DNA of 64,000 nt from an uncultured Clostridia bacterium (GTDB taxonomy: Bacteria; Bacillota; Clostridia; Christensenellales; UBA1242): the NCBI GenBank assembly GCA_934777505.1, contig CAKVNM010000001.1, positions 186,001 through 250,000 of the forward strand. Reading direction: 5' to 3'. Of the stretch, positions 15,654 through 23,926 are shown in pieces. Position 1 is the first letter of the stretch, and each line of letters starts with the position of its first letter. The notes under the pieces are model-generated. The model did no database searches. It was not told the origin of the DNA and saw only the letters and a program-made list of their open reading frames with translations. The translations under genes and the position numbers were made by a program.

Positions 15654-17927
15654 TCAGTTACACGAAGTCTTGCCACAACGCTTTTGATTTGGACAAAATT
15701 TGCACTTGTTTTTGCTATTAACAAACTTTTTGAAGATGATAAACGACACCACTATGCTTGCAAAAATCAAACTTGCAACCATTCCACCCACAAAGCCGTT
15801 AATGCAGAAGCAAACGCTAATTTTATAAGTCGCAAACGCCAAAATATATGCTATTGCAAATTGGATTAAAATTGCAATCGTTGTCCACTTTGTGCCGATT
15901 TCTTTTTTCATTACTGAGATTGTGGAAATACATGGCATATACAAAAGTGAAAACACCAAAAACGACAGTGCTGACGAACTATTAAAACTTAGAGCGTTGG
16001 TAGAAAGAAGCAGACTTTGACTAATAAGCAAACTGCTAAGAGCGTTCTCGCTAGAAATATTGTTGATAATACCCATTGTTCCAACGATAATCTCTTTTGC
16101 AACCACTCCGCATATTAGGCACACCACTGCTCCCCACGAGCCAAATCCAAGTGGAGCAAAAATTGGAGCAAGCAAAGTGCCGATGGATTTTAAAATACTA
16201 TTTTCTGGATTGAAATTTAGAGTTATGTCGCAAGTTTGCAAAATCCAAATAATGATTGAAAAACTAACAATCATTGTTCCAACACGCAAAACAAAACTTT
16301 TTATGTTGGCGTAAAGCACCTTTAAAATTCGTTTAAAACTTGGAAATCTATAAGGCGGAAGTTCCATTATAAAACTCTGCTCGCCAGACTTTAAGATTGT
16401 TTTTTCCAAAACATAACTAACAACAACAGCAACAATCACGCTTAGCAAGTAAAGCAAAATAATAATTAGCAAGCGATACTTGAAAAAGAACGCCGACAAA
16501 ATCACTGTGTATAGCGGAATTTTTGCACTGCACGAAAGATATGGCGAGAGCATTGCAGTTTTGATTTTGCTATTTTTGTCTTCTAGGTTTCGACTCGTCA
16601 TTGCACTTGTTGTTGAACACCCAAAGCCCATAAGGAGTGCAAAAACACTCTTTCCCGTGAGTCCAATTTTGGCAAAATAATCTTCCAAAGTGAATGCTAG
16701 CCTTGACATATATCCACTATCTTCCAAAATGGAAAGCGACAAGAAAAGCAAGGCAATTTGTGGCAAGAATGACAGCAAACTGCCCACCCCGCCAAATATT
16801 GCGTCTTTCACAAACGAAATCAAATATTCATTGTTTGTGCTTTGCTTTAAAATATTTAGGCACGGCGTGAAAATATAATTTTCGAGTGACGAAGAAAGAA
16901 GTTCGGTCAACCACCGTCCAACGCTGGAAAAAGTGATAAAAAATATTAGCGAAACGACAGCCAAGAAAATTGGAAGTGCCAAGAACTTGTTAAGCACAAT
17001 TTTGTCCAATTTTGAGGAACCATACGCTTTGTTTGAGTTGCATTTTATGCAATCTTTTATCACACTTTCAATGTACAAATATCGTTCCACCGCAACCGAA
17101 GTTTCGTCTAGTTTTAAGTCATTCAATTTGCTGATTTGCTCGGCTGATAGTTTGAGTTTTTCCAAAACAAACTCGTCTTTTTCTAGCACCTTGATTGCAA
17201 CAAAATTATCGTTCAAATCTGGCAAGTTTTGTTTGTTTTCGGCAATAATTTTTTTAACTTCTTCCAGTCTTAAATTTTTAAAATACGGCAAAATTTTTGG
17301 AGCACTAACAGTGTCCTTGGCAATTTCAACAATCTTCAAGGCTTCCGCTTTTTTTTGAGCATTTAAAAGCACAACTTTTAATCCCAAATGAGAGCCTAGT
17401 TTGTCCGCATCAATTTGTTTGCCCTGACGAGCTAATTCGTTTGCCATATTAACGCATACAACGGGTGTTTTGCCAAGTTCGATTAGTTGAAGCGTCAAGT
17501 AAAGATTTCGAGCCAAATTGTTTGCATCACAAATGTTAATTATTTGATATTTGTTTGTACTATCAAACTTTTTTTCGCCCAGAATATAGTCCCGTGCAAC
17601 CTGTTCTTCATAACTATAACTTGTTAAAGAATACAGCCCCGGAAGGTCGGTGACCTTGATTAATTCCCCGTCAAGTTTTGTGATTTTTTCTTTGTAATCA
17701 ACCGTGACGCCGTGCCAGTTTCCAACATGTTCATCACTTTTAGTGATGGAATTAAAAAGTGTGGTCTTGCCAGTGTTTGGATTTCCCACCAAGACCAAAT
17801 TTGTTTTACATTCTTTTGCTGGCTTTTTTTTGGAGTTCTTTCGCTGTAAAAATCGTCCAAAAATGTTTGAACGAGTTCTGTTTTTGTGATTTGTTATTTG
17901 GCTTAGTTGCTCGCTATTCACTTTCAT
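15654..17927 (-). CDS. feoB: Ferrous iron transporter FeoB
   Basis: Membrane protein that imports Fe2+, with a cytosolic GTPase domain. The P-loop GNPNTGKTT is at residues 48-56, then the switch VGNWHGVTVDY and DLPGLYSL. From about residue 310 the Gate and core membrane helices follow, including the GFGCSTTSAM segment with its conserved cysteine. It has a basic 40-residue N-terminal extension before the G domain and a cysteine-rich tail (CKFCPNQKRCGKTSC) that may bind metal or a cluster. It overlaps feoA by 14 bases. No separate feoC is present; the Cys-rich tail could take over that role, which is inference. Confidence 0.96.
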   Translation of the reverse strand: MKVNSEQLSQITNHKNRTRSNIFGRFLQRKNSKKKPAKECKTNLVLVGNPNTGKTTLFNSITKSDEHVGNWHGVTVDYKEKITKLDGELIKVTDLPGLYSLTSYSYEEQVARDYILGEKKFDSTNKYQIINICDANNLARNLYLTLQLIELGKTPVVCVNMANELARQGKQIDADKLGSHLGLKVVLLNAQKKAEALKIVEIAKDTVSAPKILPYFKNLRLEEVKKIIAENKQNLPDLNDNFVAIKVLEKDEFVLEKLKLSAEQISKLNDLKLDETSVAVERYLYIESVIKDCIKCNSNKAYGSSKLDKIVLNKFLALPIFLAVVSLIFFITFSSVGRWLTELLSSSLENYIFTPCLNILKQSTNNEYLISFVKDAIFGGVGSLLSFLPQIALLFLSLSILEDSGYMSRLAFTLEDYFAKIGLTGKSVFALLMGFGCSTTSAMTSRNLEDKNSKIKTAMLSPYLSCSAKIPLYTVILSAFFFKYRLLIIILLYLLSVIVAVVVSYVLEKTILKSGEQSFIMELPPYRFPSFKRILKVLYANIKSFVLRVGTMIVSFSIIIWILQTCDITLNFNPENSILKSIGTLLAPIFAPLGFGSWGAVVCLICGVVAKEIIVGTMGIINNISSENALSSLLISQSLLLSTNALSFNSSSALSFLVFSLLYMPCISTISVMKKEIGTKWTTIAILIQFAIAYILAFATYKISVCFCINGFVGGMVASLIFASIVVSFIIFKKFVNSKNKCKFCPNQKRCGKTSCN

Positions 17928-18156
17928 TTTGCACCACCAAAATATTTCTTACAGCATTTTGTCTTAACGCCAAAATATAGCCGTGAATTTCCAGCAAAAA
18001 CGAGTTTTTTAGGGGCGAAACATTAATCACCTTTACACTTGTCCCTGTTGTTAGTCCAAGATCTAAAAGCCTTCGTTTTAGGTGCAAAGAGCCTGTTAAA
18101 GACTGTACAATTCCCACCTGATTTTGTTTTAAATCAATCAAACTTTTTGTTTCCAT
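17914..18156 (-). CDS. feoA: FeoA, SH3-like accessory protein of ferrous iron transport
   Basis: An 80-residue FeoA-domain protein thought to bind and help FeoB. The typical core LKRRLLDLGLTTGTSVKVINVSP is complete. It lies directly upstream of feoB with a 14-base overlap, so the two are co-translated. The 144-bp region upstream is AT-rich; I could not identify a Fur or DtxR box in it with confidence. Confidence 0.93.
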   Translation of the reverse strand: METKSLIDLKQNQVGIVQSLTGSLHLKRRLLDLGLTTGTSVKVINVSPLKNSFLLEIHGYILALRQNAVRNILVVQNESE

Positions 18157-18244
18157 AAAAATTCCTAAAATATTGTATTTTCGCTTAGAAAAAATAATGC
18201 CAAAAATCTTCTATAAAAAAGCAAAAAGCATATTTTCTAAATCT

Positions 18245-18276
18245 GTCAAAAAATTACAAAATTAGTCCTTTTTGAC
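18245..18276. repeat. Inverted repeat between feoA and the ylmC-like gene
   Basis: GTCAAAAA (18245-18252) and TTTTTGAC (18269-18276) face each other across 16 bases in the divergent intergenic region. It could be an operator for feoAB or part of divergent promoters: each arm contains a TTGAC-like element on one strand. Confidence 0.4.
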
Positions 18277-18300
18277 GGCATTTTTTCATACAATGAATAT

Positions 18301-18630
18301 ATGGAAACAAGTTTTTGTGAACTAAAAGCCAAAGAAGTCATCAATATTGTTGACGGCAAACGGCTTGGTCATATCATAGATATGGTGTTTGAAACGCAGT
18401 GCGGGAAAATCCTAGGTTTTGTTGTCCCTGGCGAGAAAAAAGGCTGGAATTTTTTTAAGGGCGTTGACGATATTTTCATTCCCTACGCCAACATTTGCAA
18501 GATTGGCTACGACTGCATTTTGGTGGAACTATTCAATCAAAATAGCAAAATCAATGTTTTAAAGCAGACAACCTACACTGCCACCGCTAGCGTTGAACCA
18601 GCGGGAACAAATCAAGATGTCAGCAAATGA
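18301..18630 (+). CDS. YlmC/YmxH family PRC-barrel sporulation protein
   Basis: This is a 109-residue PRC-barrel protein: MVFETQCGKILGFVVPGEKKG and the following FIPYANICKIGYDCILVEL are typical of the YlmC/YmxH family found in spore formers. Its role is not known in detail. In Bacillus ylmC lies just downstream of spoIIGA-sigE-sigG; here the gene is just upstream, which keeps the sporulation link. The ATG has no ribosome binding site. CATACAAT ends six bases before it and resembles a sigma-E -10 element, so the message may be leaderless. The -35 region is unclear. The Ser/Thr/Ala-rich tail after residue 88 is not part of the domain. Confidence 0.82.
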   Translation: METSFCELKAKEVINIVDGKRLGHIIDMVFETQCGKILGFVVPGEKKGWNFFKGVDDIFIPYANICKIGYDCILVELFNQNSKINVLKQTTYTATASVEPAGTNQDVSK

Positions 18631-18707
18631 CAAAAAAACAAATTGTTAGATTAAACTTGCCACTTTTTTTATACGCATAAATATTTTATGTTTGATAAAA
18701 TTGAGAT

Positions 18708-19547
18708 ATGGAAGTTTATATCGAGTATGCGTTAATAGACAATTTGCTGATTGACTACTTTATTCTGTCCATAACAAAAAAACTGCTTAGACTTCAAACA
18801 AAGAACTACAAACTTTGGCTAATCAGCCTGTTTGGAACGATAATCAGCCTTGTGTCGCCATTTTTAAGCGGAATATACTTGATACTCACAAAAATAATCT
18901 GCGGGGTTTTAATGCCGTTATTCCTGCTTGAAAAACCCAAGTTTAAATCTTTTATTTTAACGCTTTTGACTTTTCTTGTTAGCACAATGATTATGGGCGG
19001 AGCGTGCATCATGGTGTGCTGTGCATTCAACATTCCGTTTAGCATTCACTCCGGAAGCCTTGAAATATACAATTTTCCAGTTGAACTAGCCTTGCTAATT
19101 TGCCTAATCGTCTACTTCGTTTTAAAAAACCTAATAATGCAGTTTTTTAAGCAAAAAAAGATTGAAAAATTTTTGTATAACATAACGCTAAAATATCAAG
19201 ATTCTTCGGCAAGTTGCAAAGCATTTTTAGATAGTGGAAATAGACTTGTTGATGCAAAAACCAGCAAGCCCATAATACTCATAAACTACGAAACTTTGAG
19301 TCATATTGCAAATGTTAAACTAAGCGATTTGCTTTTACATAAATCATCAAGCATTAACCTAAAAAATCTGCACGAAATGGAAGTTAAAGGAATTGCTAAA
19401 AGTTCTAAAATTTATGTGTTTGAAATAGATAATATACTAATCGACAACGCTTCAAGTTTTGATAATGTTATGGTTGGAATTAGTCTAAAACCATTCAAAG
19501 ACAACTTGCAAGCCGACTGTATTTTAAACCCATTGTTATTTGATTAA
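18708..19547 (+). CDS. spoIIGA: Sporulation sigma-E processing aspartic protease SpoIIGA
   Basis: Membrane-embedded aspartic protease that activates pro-sigma-E in the mother cell. The N-terminal half has about five membrane helices (residues 5-145). The C-terminal half is an aspartic protease domain with the catalytic motif FLDSGNRL (D175), as in Bacillus SpoIIGA. Length 279 is slightly shorter than the Bacillus protein (309). It lies 15 bases upstream of sigE with GGAG between them, the conserved spoIIG operon. In Bacillus signalling needs SpoIIR, which is not in this window. Confidence 0.93.
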   Translation: MEVYIEYALIDNLLIDYFILSITKKLLRLQTKNYKLWLISLFGTIISLVSPFLSGIYLILTKIICGVLMPLFLLEKPKFKSFILTLLTFLVSTMIMGGACIMVCCAFNIPFSIHSGSLEIYNFPVELALLICLIVYFVLKNLIMQFFKQKKIEKFLYNITLKYQDSSASCKAFLDSGNRLVDAKTSKPIILINYETLSHIANVKLSDLLLHKSSSINLKNLHEMEVKGIAKSSKIYVFEIDNILIDNASSFDNVMVGISLKPFKDNLQADCILNPLLFD

Positions 19548-19562
19548 AAAGGAGCAAATTGT

Positions 19563-20297
19563 ATGAATTTAAAATCATTAAAACATAAACTATTTTCTGG
19601 CCTAAAAAAAATTTTTAAAGGCGAAAGTTTTGTCATAAATCCTGATATCATACTGTATCTTTGCGGAAACGAAGCCTTACCTTCTCCGCTCGACAGCGAA
19701 ACCGAACTCGACCTGATTTTAGAAGCCGAAAAAGGAAGCGAAGACGCCAAAAACGAACTAATTGAACATAATCTTAGACTAGTAGTCTACATTGCCAAAA
19801 AGTTTGAAAACACAAATTGCGACATGGAAGACCTAATCAGCGTTGGTGCAATAGGTTTAATAAAGGCAGTTAATAGTTTTAATGTTGAAAAAAACATAAA
19901 ACTTGCCACTTTTGCCAGTCGTTGCATAGAAAACGAAATATTGATGCACCTTAGGAAAACCAGCAAGCAGAAAAACGAAATCAGCCTTGAAGAACCACTC
20001 AACACCGATAGTGACGGCAACGAACTAGTGCTTGCCGACATTTTGAGCCTAGAAAGTGACAGTGTTAGCAAAAACATTGAACAATCCACCGAGCGAGAAT
20101 TACTATATAAATGCTTATCTAAACTTAGCGACAGAGAAAAAGAAATTATAACGCTAAGATTTGGACTTATTAGTGACAGCGAAGAAAAAACTCAAAAAGA
20201 AGTTGCCGATATGCTTGGAATTAGTCAAAGTTACATTTCAAGAATAGAAAAAAAGATAATTTCAAGACTCAATAAAGAGTTAAAAAAGAGTTTTTAA
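19563..20297 (+). CDS. sigE: RNA polymerase sporulation sigma factor sigma-E (pro-form)
   Basis: Early mother-cell sigma factor. The first 30 or so residues are the basic, amphipathic pro-sequence; the join LYLCGNEALPSPL aligns with the cleavage region of Bacillus pro-sigma-E (GGSEALPPPL), so cutting is expected near residues 30-32. Region 2 is highly conserved (NLRLVVYIAKKFENTNCDMEDL), and region 4 carries a helix-turn-helix (EVADMLGISQSYISRIEKK). 244 residues. It follows spoIIGA, its protease, in one operon, and a hairpin follows the gene. Confidence 0.96.
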   Translation: MNLKSLKHKLFSGLKKIFKGESFVINPDIILYLCGNEALPSPLDSETELDLILEAEKGSEDAKNELIEHNLRLVVYIAKKFENTNCDMEDLISVGAIGLIKAVNSFNVEKNIKLATFASRCIENEILMHLRKTSKQKNEISLEEPLNTDSDGNELVLADILSLESDSVSKNIEQSTERELLYKCLSKLSDREKEIITLRFGLISDSEEKTQKEVADMLGISQSYISRIEKKIISRLNKELKKSF

Positions 20298-20340
20298 TCT
20301 TTCACTACTTCACTTAAAATTTATTAGTTATGTAAAAATT

Positions 20341-20369
20341 AAGATATATACAAAGTATATATCTTTTTT
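20341..20369 (+). terminator. Hairpin and T-run downstream of sigE
   Basis: A perfect 11-bp stem, AAGATATATAC and GTATATATCTT, with a three-base loop is followed by a T-run. The stem is AT-rich, so termination may be partial. Confidence 0.55.
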
Positions 20370-20382
20370 AATAAAATAGCAA

Positions 20383-20416
20383 GTTTGCATAATACTATGC
20401 ATAGTATTATGCAAAC
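20383..20416. repeat. Perfect 34-bp palindrome between sigE and sigG
   Basis: GTTTGCATAATACTATG is followed without a gap by its exact reverse complement. No T-run follows, so it is not a plain terminator. It may be a dimer-bound operator, a cruciform-forming site or an mRNA structure. Confidence 0.9.
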
Positions 20417-20537
20417 ACAATTTTTAGGTGTAAAATTTAAACCAAAAATTTTGTTCAAATCTCATCTATTCTTCATGTAAAAATCACTCAAAATTACGCC
20501 AAAACTTAAATATAAAACATCATATTATCTAAAAAAT

Positions 20538-20566
20538 GTATAAAAAAACTTTGTTTGGAAACCATA
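20538..20566 (+). promoter_or_regulatory. Candidate sigma-F-type promoter of sigG
   Basis: GTATA (20538-20542) and GGAAACCATA (20557-20566) are 14 bases apart. The latter matches the sigma-F -10 pattern GGnnAnAnTR at all but one position. In Bacillus sigG is switched on by sigma-F. The spacing is a little short and the call is tentative. Confidence 0.35.
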
Positions 20567-20593
20567 AAAACAAATTATTTTTTTGGAGTTTTT

Positions 20594-21364
20594 ATGGCAA
20601 AAAAAGTTGTGATTTGTGGAATTAACACCAGTACCCTACCCAAATTAAAAGGCAAAGAGATGGACGAACTTATGAAAAAAGTTAAGTCTGGCGATGAAAA
20701 TGCAAGAAACGAGTTTATTATCGCAAATATGAGATTAGTACTCTCTATCGTTCAAAGATTTGGCGCAAGAAAAGAAAATCCAGACGATATTTTTCAAGTG
20801 GGCTGTGTTGGCTTAATCAAGGCAATAAACAACTTTGATATCAGTTTGAATGTTAGGTTCTCCACCTATGCTGTTCCCATGATTATTGGCGAAATTAGGC
20901 GTTTTTTGCGTGATAATTCCAGCGTTAGAGTTAGCCGTAGCATAAGGGACACCGCCTACAAAATTTTAAAATCAAGAGAAAAACTTTCAAAAGGTAAAGA
21001 TGACGAGCCAACTATTGAAGAAATTGCAAAAGATTTAGGCATAAAATATCAAGATGTTGTGTATGCTTTGGACGCAATCAGCGAGCCGTGCAGTATGTTC
21101 GACCCTGTTTATAATGACGGGCAAGAAACGGTTAGAATTATGGACCAAATTGGCGATAGCAAGAACAATCAGGACGAATGGATTGAAGATTTTGCATTGA
21201 AAGACGCCTTAAAAAAACTAGGCAAGCGGGAAAAACAAATTTTAATGATGCGTTATTATCTTGGCAAAACACAAATGGAAGTTAGTCAAAGTGTTGGAAT
21301 TAGTCAAGCACAAGTTTCAAGACTAGAAAAAAATGCAATCGAATCCATGCGAAAAAACCTGTAA
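20594..21364 (+). CDS. sigG: RNA polymerase sporulation sigma factor sigma-G
   Basis: Late forespore sigma factor. The N-terminal KVVICGINTSTLPKL matches the hallmark VEICGVDTSKLPVL of sigma-G. Region 2 (VRFSTYAVPMIIGEIRRFLRDN) and region 4 (KTQMEVSQSVGISQAQVSRLEK) are nearly identical to the Bacillus protein. 256 residues. I start at the ATG at 20594 with GGAG five bases upstream; the longer TTG form has no such site. It follows sigE as in Bacillus, but about 300 bases apart, enough for a separate forespore promoter. Confidence 0.96.
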   Translation: MAKKVVICGINTSTLPKLKGKEMDELMKKVKSGDENARNEFIIANMRLVLSIVQRFGARKENPDDIFQVGCVGLIKAINNFDISLNVRFSTYAVPMIIGEIRRFLRDNSSVRVSRSIRDTAYKILKSREKLSKGKDDEPTIEEIAKDLGIKYQDVVYALDAISEPCSMFDPVYNDGQETVRIMDQIGDSKNNQDEWIEDFALKDALKKLGKREKQILMMRYYLGKTQMEVSQSVGISQAQVSRLEKNAIESMRKNL

Positions 21365-21459
21365 AATCAAAATCGAAGACAAAAAATTTGCAAAAAATAT
21401 ATTTTTAATATATTATTGATAATATCACAAAAATGTGGTATTATTTTTTAGGTGAAAAT

Positions 21460-22902
21460 ATGGGATTATGTAAATTTGCAACATCTGTTAACTCGTCTTC
21501 CAGCGTGTTTATCGACAAAAAATTTATCGAAGAATATATGCCTTACGCCCCAGAATCGTGCGTTAAGGTTTATTTGTATGGGCTAAACAGTTGTTTTAAT
21601 GATAGTCTTAACAACAATCTTGAAAACTTTGCAAAGGTGCTAAACATGAAGCCTAGCGAAATTGAAGATTGCTTTTTGTATTGGCAAGAGCAAGGTTTGG
21701 TGACCGTTTTAAAACTCGACCCAATAGAAGTTAGATATTTGCCCGTTAAAGAAAATAACGCATTTGTAAAAAAATATAGCAAATCAAAATACTCAACTTT
21801 CAACACTCAAATTCAAGAAATTTTGAGCGAAAGAATGATAACCCCAACCGAATACAAAGAATATTACTCACTAATGGAAACTTTCCATGTTGAGCCATCT
21901 GTCCTAATCATGATTGCAAAATACTGCACAAATCTTAAAGGCAACGATGTAAACTATCCTTACATTTTGACTATCGCAAAAAACTGGGCATACGAAGGTG
22001 TTAGAACCGCCAAAGATGTTGAAGAAAAACTAAAAGAATATGAAGCCATTGTTGGCGATGTTGCCGATGTCTTGACTGCTCTTGGAAGCAAAAGACAAGC
22101 AATGTTTGACGACAAAAAAATGTACACAAGATGGACAAAAAATCTTGGATTTGACAAGGACACAATCCTTTTTGTTGCCAAACTTTTAAAGAAAAAAGGC
22201 GGAATTGAAAAATTAAACGAAAGACTCGAAAAATACTATGAGTTAAAACTTTTAAGCACCAAAGAAATCGAAGACTACGAGCAAAACAAGCAGAGCCTTG
22301 TGGAACTAGCAAAAATGGTCACAAAACAAATTGGCGTTTACTACGAAAACCTTGAAAATGTTATTGAAACCTACATTGTCAAATGGCAAAACATGGGCTA
22401 TAACTACGACAGTTTGAAAATGATTGCAGATTTTTGTTTTAGAAACAACATCAAAACTCTTGACGGCATGAACACAAGCATCGAAAAGTTTTATTCACTT
22501 GGACTCACACAGGTTGAAAGCATTAACGAGTACTTTAATCAAATTTTGGAAAGTGACAAAACAATTAAGGAACTTTTGAGCCTTGTTGGACTAAATCGAA
22601 GCGTTACAACATGGGACAGGGATTTTTACAGAACTTGGACTTATACCTGGAATTTTAGTGACGATATTATCAAATTTGCTTGCTCGTTTGCTGTTGGCAA
22701 AGCCCACCCAATGTCGTACATAAACAAGATTTTAAGCGAATGGTTCAAAAACAATATTGACACTTTGGAAAAAGCAAAAAATCAGCAAGTTGCCACACCA
22801 ACAGTCAAAGCACCAGAGCCAGCAAACTTTAAGCAAAGAAGTTACACCAGCGAAGAAATTAACGCCCTATTTGACAACTTAAACGAGGTTAAATGGAAAT
22901 GA
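21460..22902 (+). CDS. DnaD/DnaB-like replication initiation protein
   Basis: 480-residue protein of the DnaD family, which helps load the replicative helicase or restart replication. After a winged-helix-like N-terminal part (residues 1-110, with KPSEIEDCFLYWQEQGLVTV) two DnaD-type C-terminal domains follow (about 120-195 and 290-370), recognisable from repeated helical segments ending in NWAYEGVRT and KWQNMGYNY. AGGTG precedes the ATG at 21460. It overlaps the helicase loader gene by ten bases, which supports a role in initiation. Which of Bacillus DnaB or DnaD it replaces is open. Confidence 0.85.
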   Translation: MGLCKFATSVNSSSSVFIDKKFIEEYMPYAPESCVKVYLYGLNSCFNDSLNNNLENFAKVLNMKPSEIEDCFLYWQEQGLVTVLKLDPIEVRYLPVKENNAFVKKYSKSKYSTFNTQIQEILSERMITPTEYKEYYSLMETFHVEPSVLIMIAKYCTNLKGNDVNYPYILTIAKNWAYEGVRTAKDVEEKLKEYEAIVGDVADVLTALGSKRQAMFDDKKMYTRWTKNLGFDKDTILFVAKLLKKKGGIEKLNERLEKYYELKLLSTKEIEDYEQNKQSLVELAKMVTKQIGVYYENLENVIETYIVKWQNMGYNYDSLKMIADFCFRNNIKTLDGMNTSIEKFYSLGLTQVESINEYFNQILESDKTIKELLSLVGLNRSVTTWDRDFYRTWTYTWNFSDDIIKFACSFAVGKAHPMSYINKILSEWFKNNIDTLEKAKNQQVATPTVKAPEPANFKQRSYTSEEINALFDNLNEVKWK

Positions 22903-23840
22903 TAAACACAACTTTTTTAACAGAAATATTACGAGATTACAGCGTAAAACGAAACAATGCCATCACTCAAAGTGAACTTAATCAAAAAAATGCACTAAGC
23001 ATTAAAGAATATAACGAACTCGACAAAAAAGAGCGTGCTCTTGTGTTTGAAATTGGCAAAAGCAAGTTTGAACAAAAAGACTGCTCTGCCCTTTTAAAGC
23101 AACTTGATGTCATCAAACAAGAAAAACAAAAAGTACTAAAAAGTCATCACATAAAACCTAGCGATTTAGCCCCAAAATTTGAGTGCAAAAAATGTCAGGA
23201 TACTGGCTTTGTAAACAACAAAATTTGTTCATGTTTAAAACAGGAATACAACAACAGGCTCATGCAAAATTCTGGACTAAAACTTGAAAATGTTGGTGGT
23301 CTAAACAACTACGACTGCTCCATTTTTGGCGAGAACAAAGCACAAATGCAAAATATCGTTGATAATCTAAAACAATTTGTTGAAAATTTTGAGCATGGAA
23401 AAATCAAAAATCTTGTGCTTGTTGGCGAAACGGGCGTTGGAAAAACATACCTAACTCAAAGCCTTGCAAAAGACATAATTTTGAACGGCTACACTGTACT
23501 ATTCACCACAAGTTTTGCTCTTAACAACGCATTTTTAAAAGCTCACACTTCCAAAAATGTGGATAAAATGTTAGAGCTTGGAACATATATTGAGCCAGAC
23601 CTTGTGATTATTGACGACTTCGGCACAGAACCAATGATTAAGAATGTAACCAAGGAATATTATTTTTTGCTTTTAAACGAAAGAATTTTGAAAAACAAAC
23701 ACACAATTTTCACAACCAATATGATGCCTGATAATATTCTTGACACCTACAAAGAACGCATTTTTTCAAGAATGTTTGACAAATCAAATTCGGTGCTTAT
23801 AAACCTTAGCGGAAAAGATTTGAGAATTATCAAAAAATAA
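22893..23840 (+). CDS. DnaI/DnaC-like helicase loader ATPase
   Basis: AAA+ ATPase that loads the replicative DNA helicase. The N-terminal helical part is followed by a cysteine cluster (C98, C101, C112, C114) that probably binds zinc, then Walker A GETGVGKT at 178-185 and Walker B LVIIDDFGTE. The arginine-finger region near ERIFSRMFD is present. 315 residues, similar to Bacillus DnaI. It overlaps the DnaD-like gene and ends the operon before a strong terminator. Confidence 0.9.
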   Translation: MEMINTTFLTEILRDYSVKRNNAITQSELNQKNALSIKEYNELDKKERALVFEIGKSKFEQKDCSALLKQLDVIKQEKQKVLKSHHIKPSDLAPKFECKKCQDTGFVNNKICSCLKQEYNNRLMQNSGLKLENVGGLNNYDCSIFGENKAQMQNIVDNLKQFVENFEHGKIKNLVLVGETGVGKTYLTQSLAKDIILNGYTVLFTTSFALNNAFLKAHTSKNVDKMLELGTYIEPDLVIIDDFGTEPMIKNVTKEYYFLLLNERILKNKHTIFTTNMMPDNILDTYKERIFSRMFDKSNSVLINLSGKDLRIIKK

Positions 23841-23841
23841 C

Positions 23842-23872
23842 AAAAAAGCATTACAAATCGTAATGCTTTTTT
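23842..23872. terminator. Strong bidirectional terminator
   Basis: A perfect 13-bp stem (AAAAAAGCATTAC / GTAATGCTTTTTT) with a five-base loop lies directly after the helicase loader gene. It also lies past the end of the convergent mscS gene. Confidence 0.9.
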
Positions 23873-23926
23873 GTTTGCCTTTTTCACCACAAATGTTGAA
23901 TTGTGCATATAAATTTTGGGCTATAT

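Noticed and set aside
18157..18300. Fur or DtxR box upstream of feoA
   Set aside because: Only a GTCAAAAA/TTTTTGAC inverted repeat is seen, which does not match a 19-bp Fur box convincingly.
22001..22312. Minus-strand frame antisense to the DnaD-like gene
   Set aside because: Shadow frame without site or domain.
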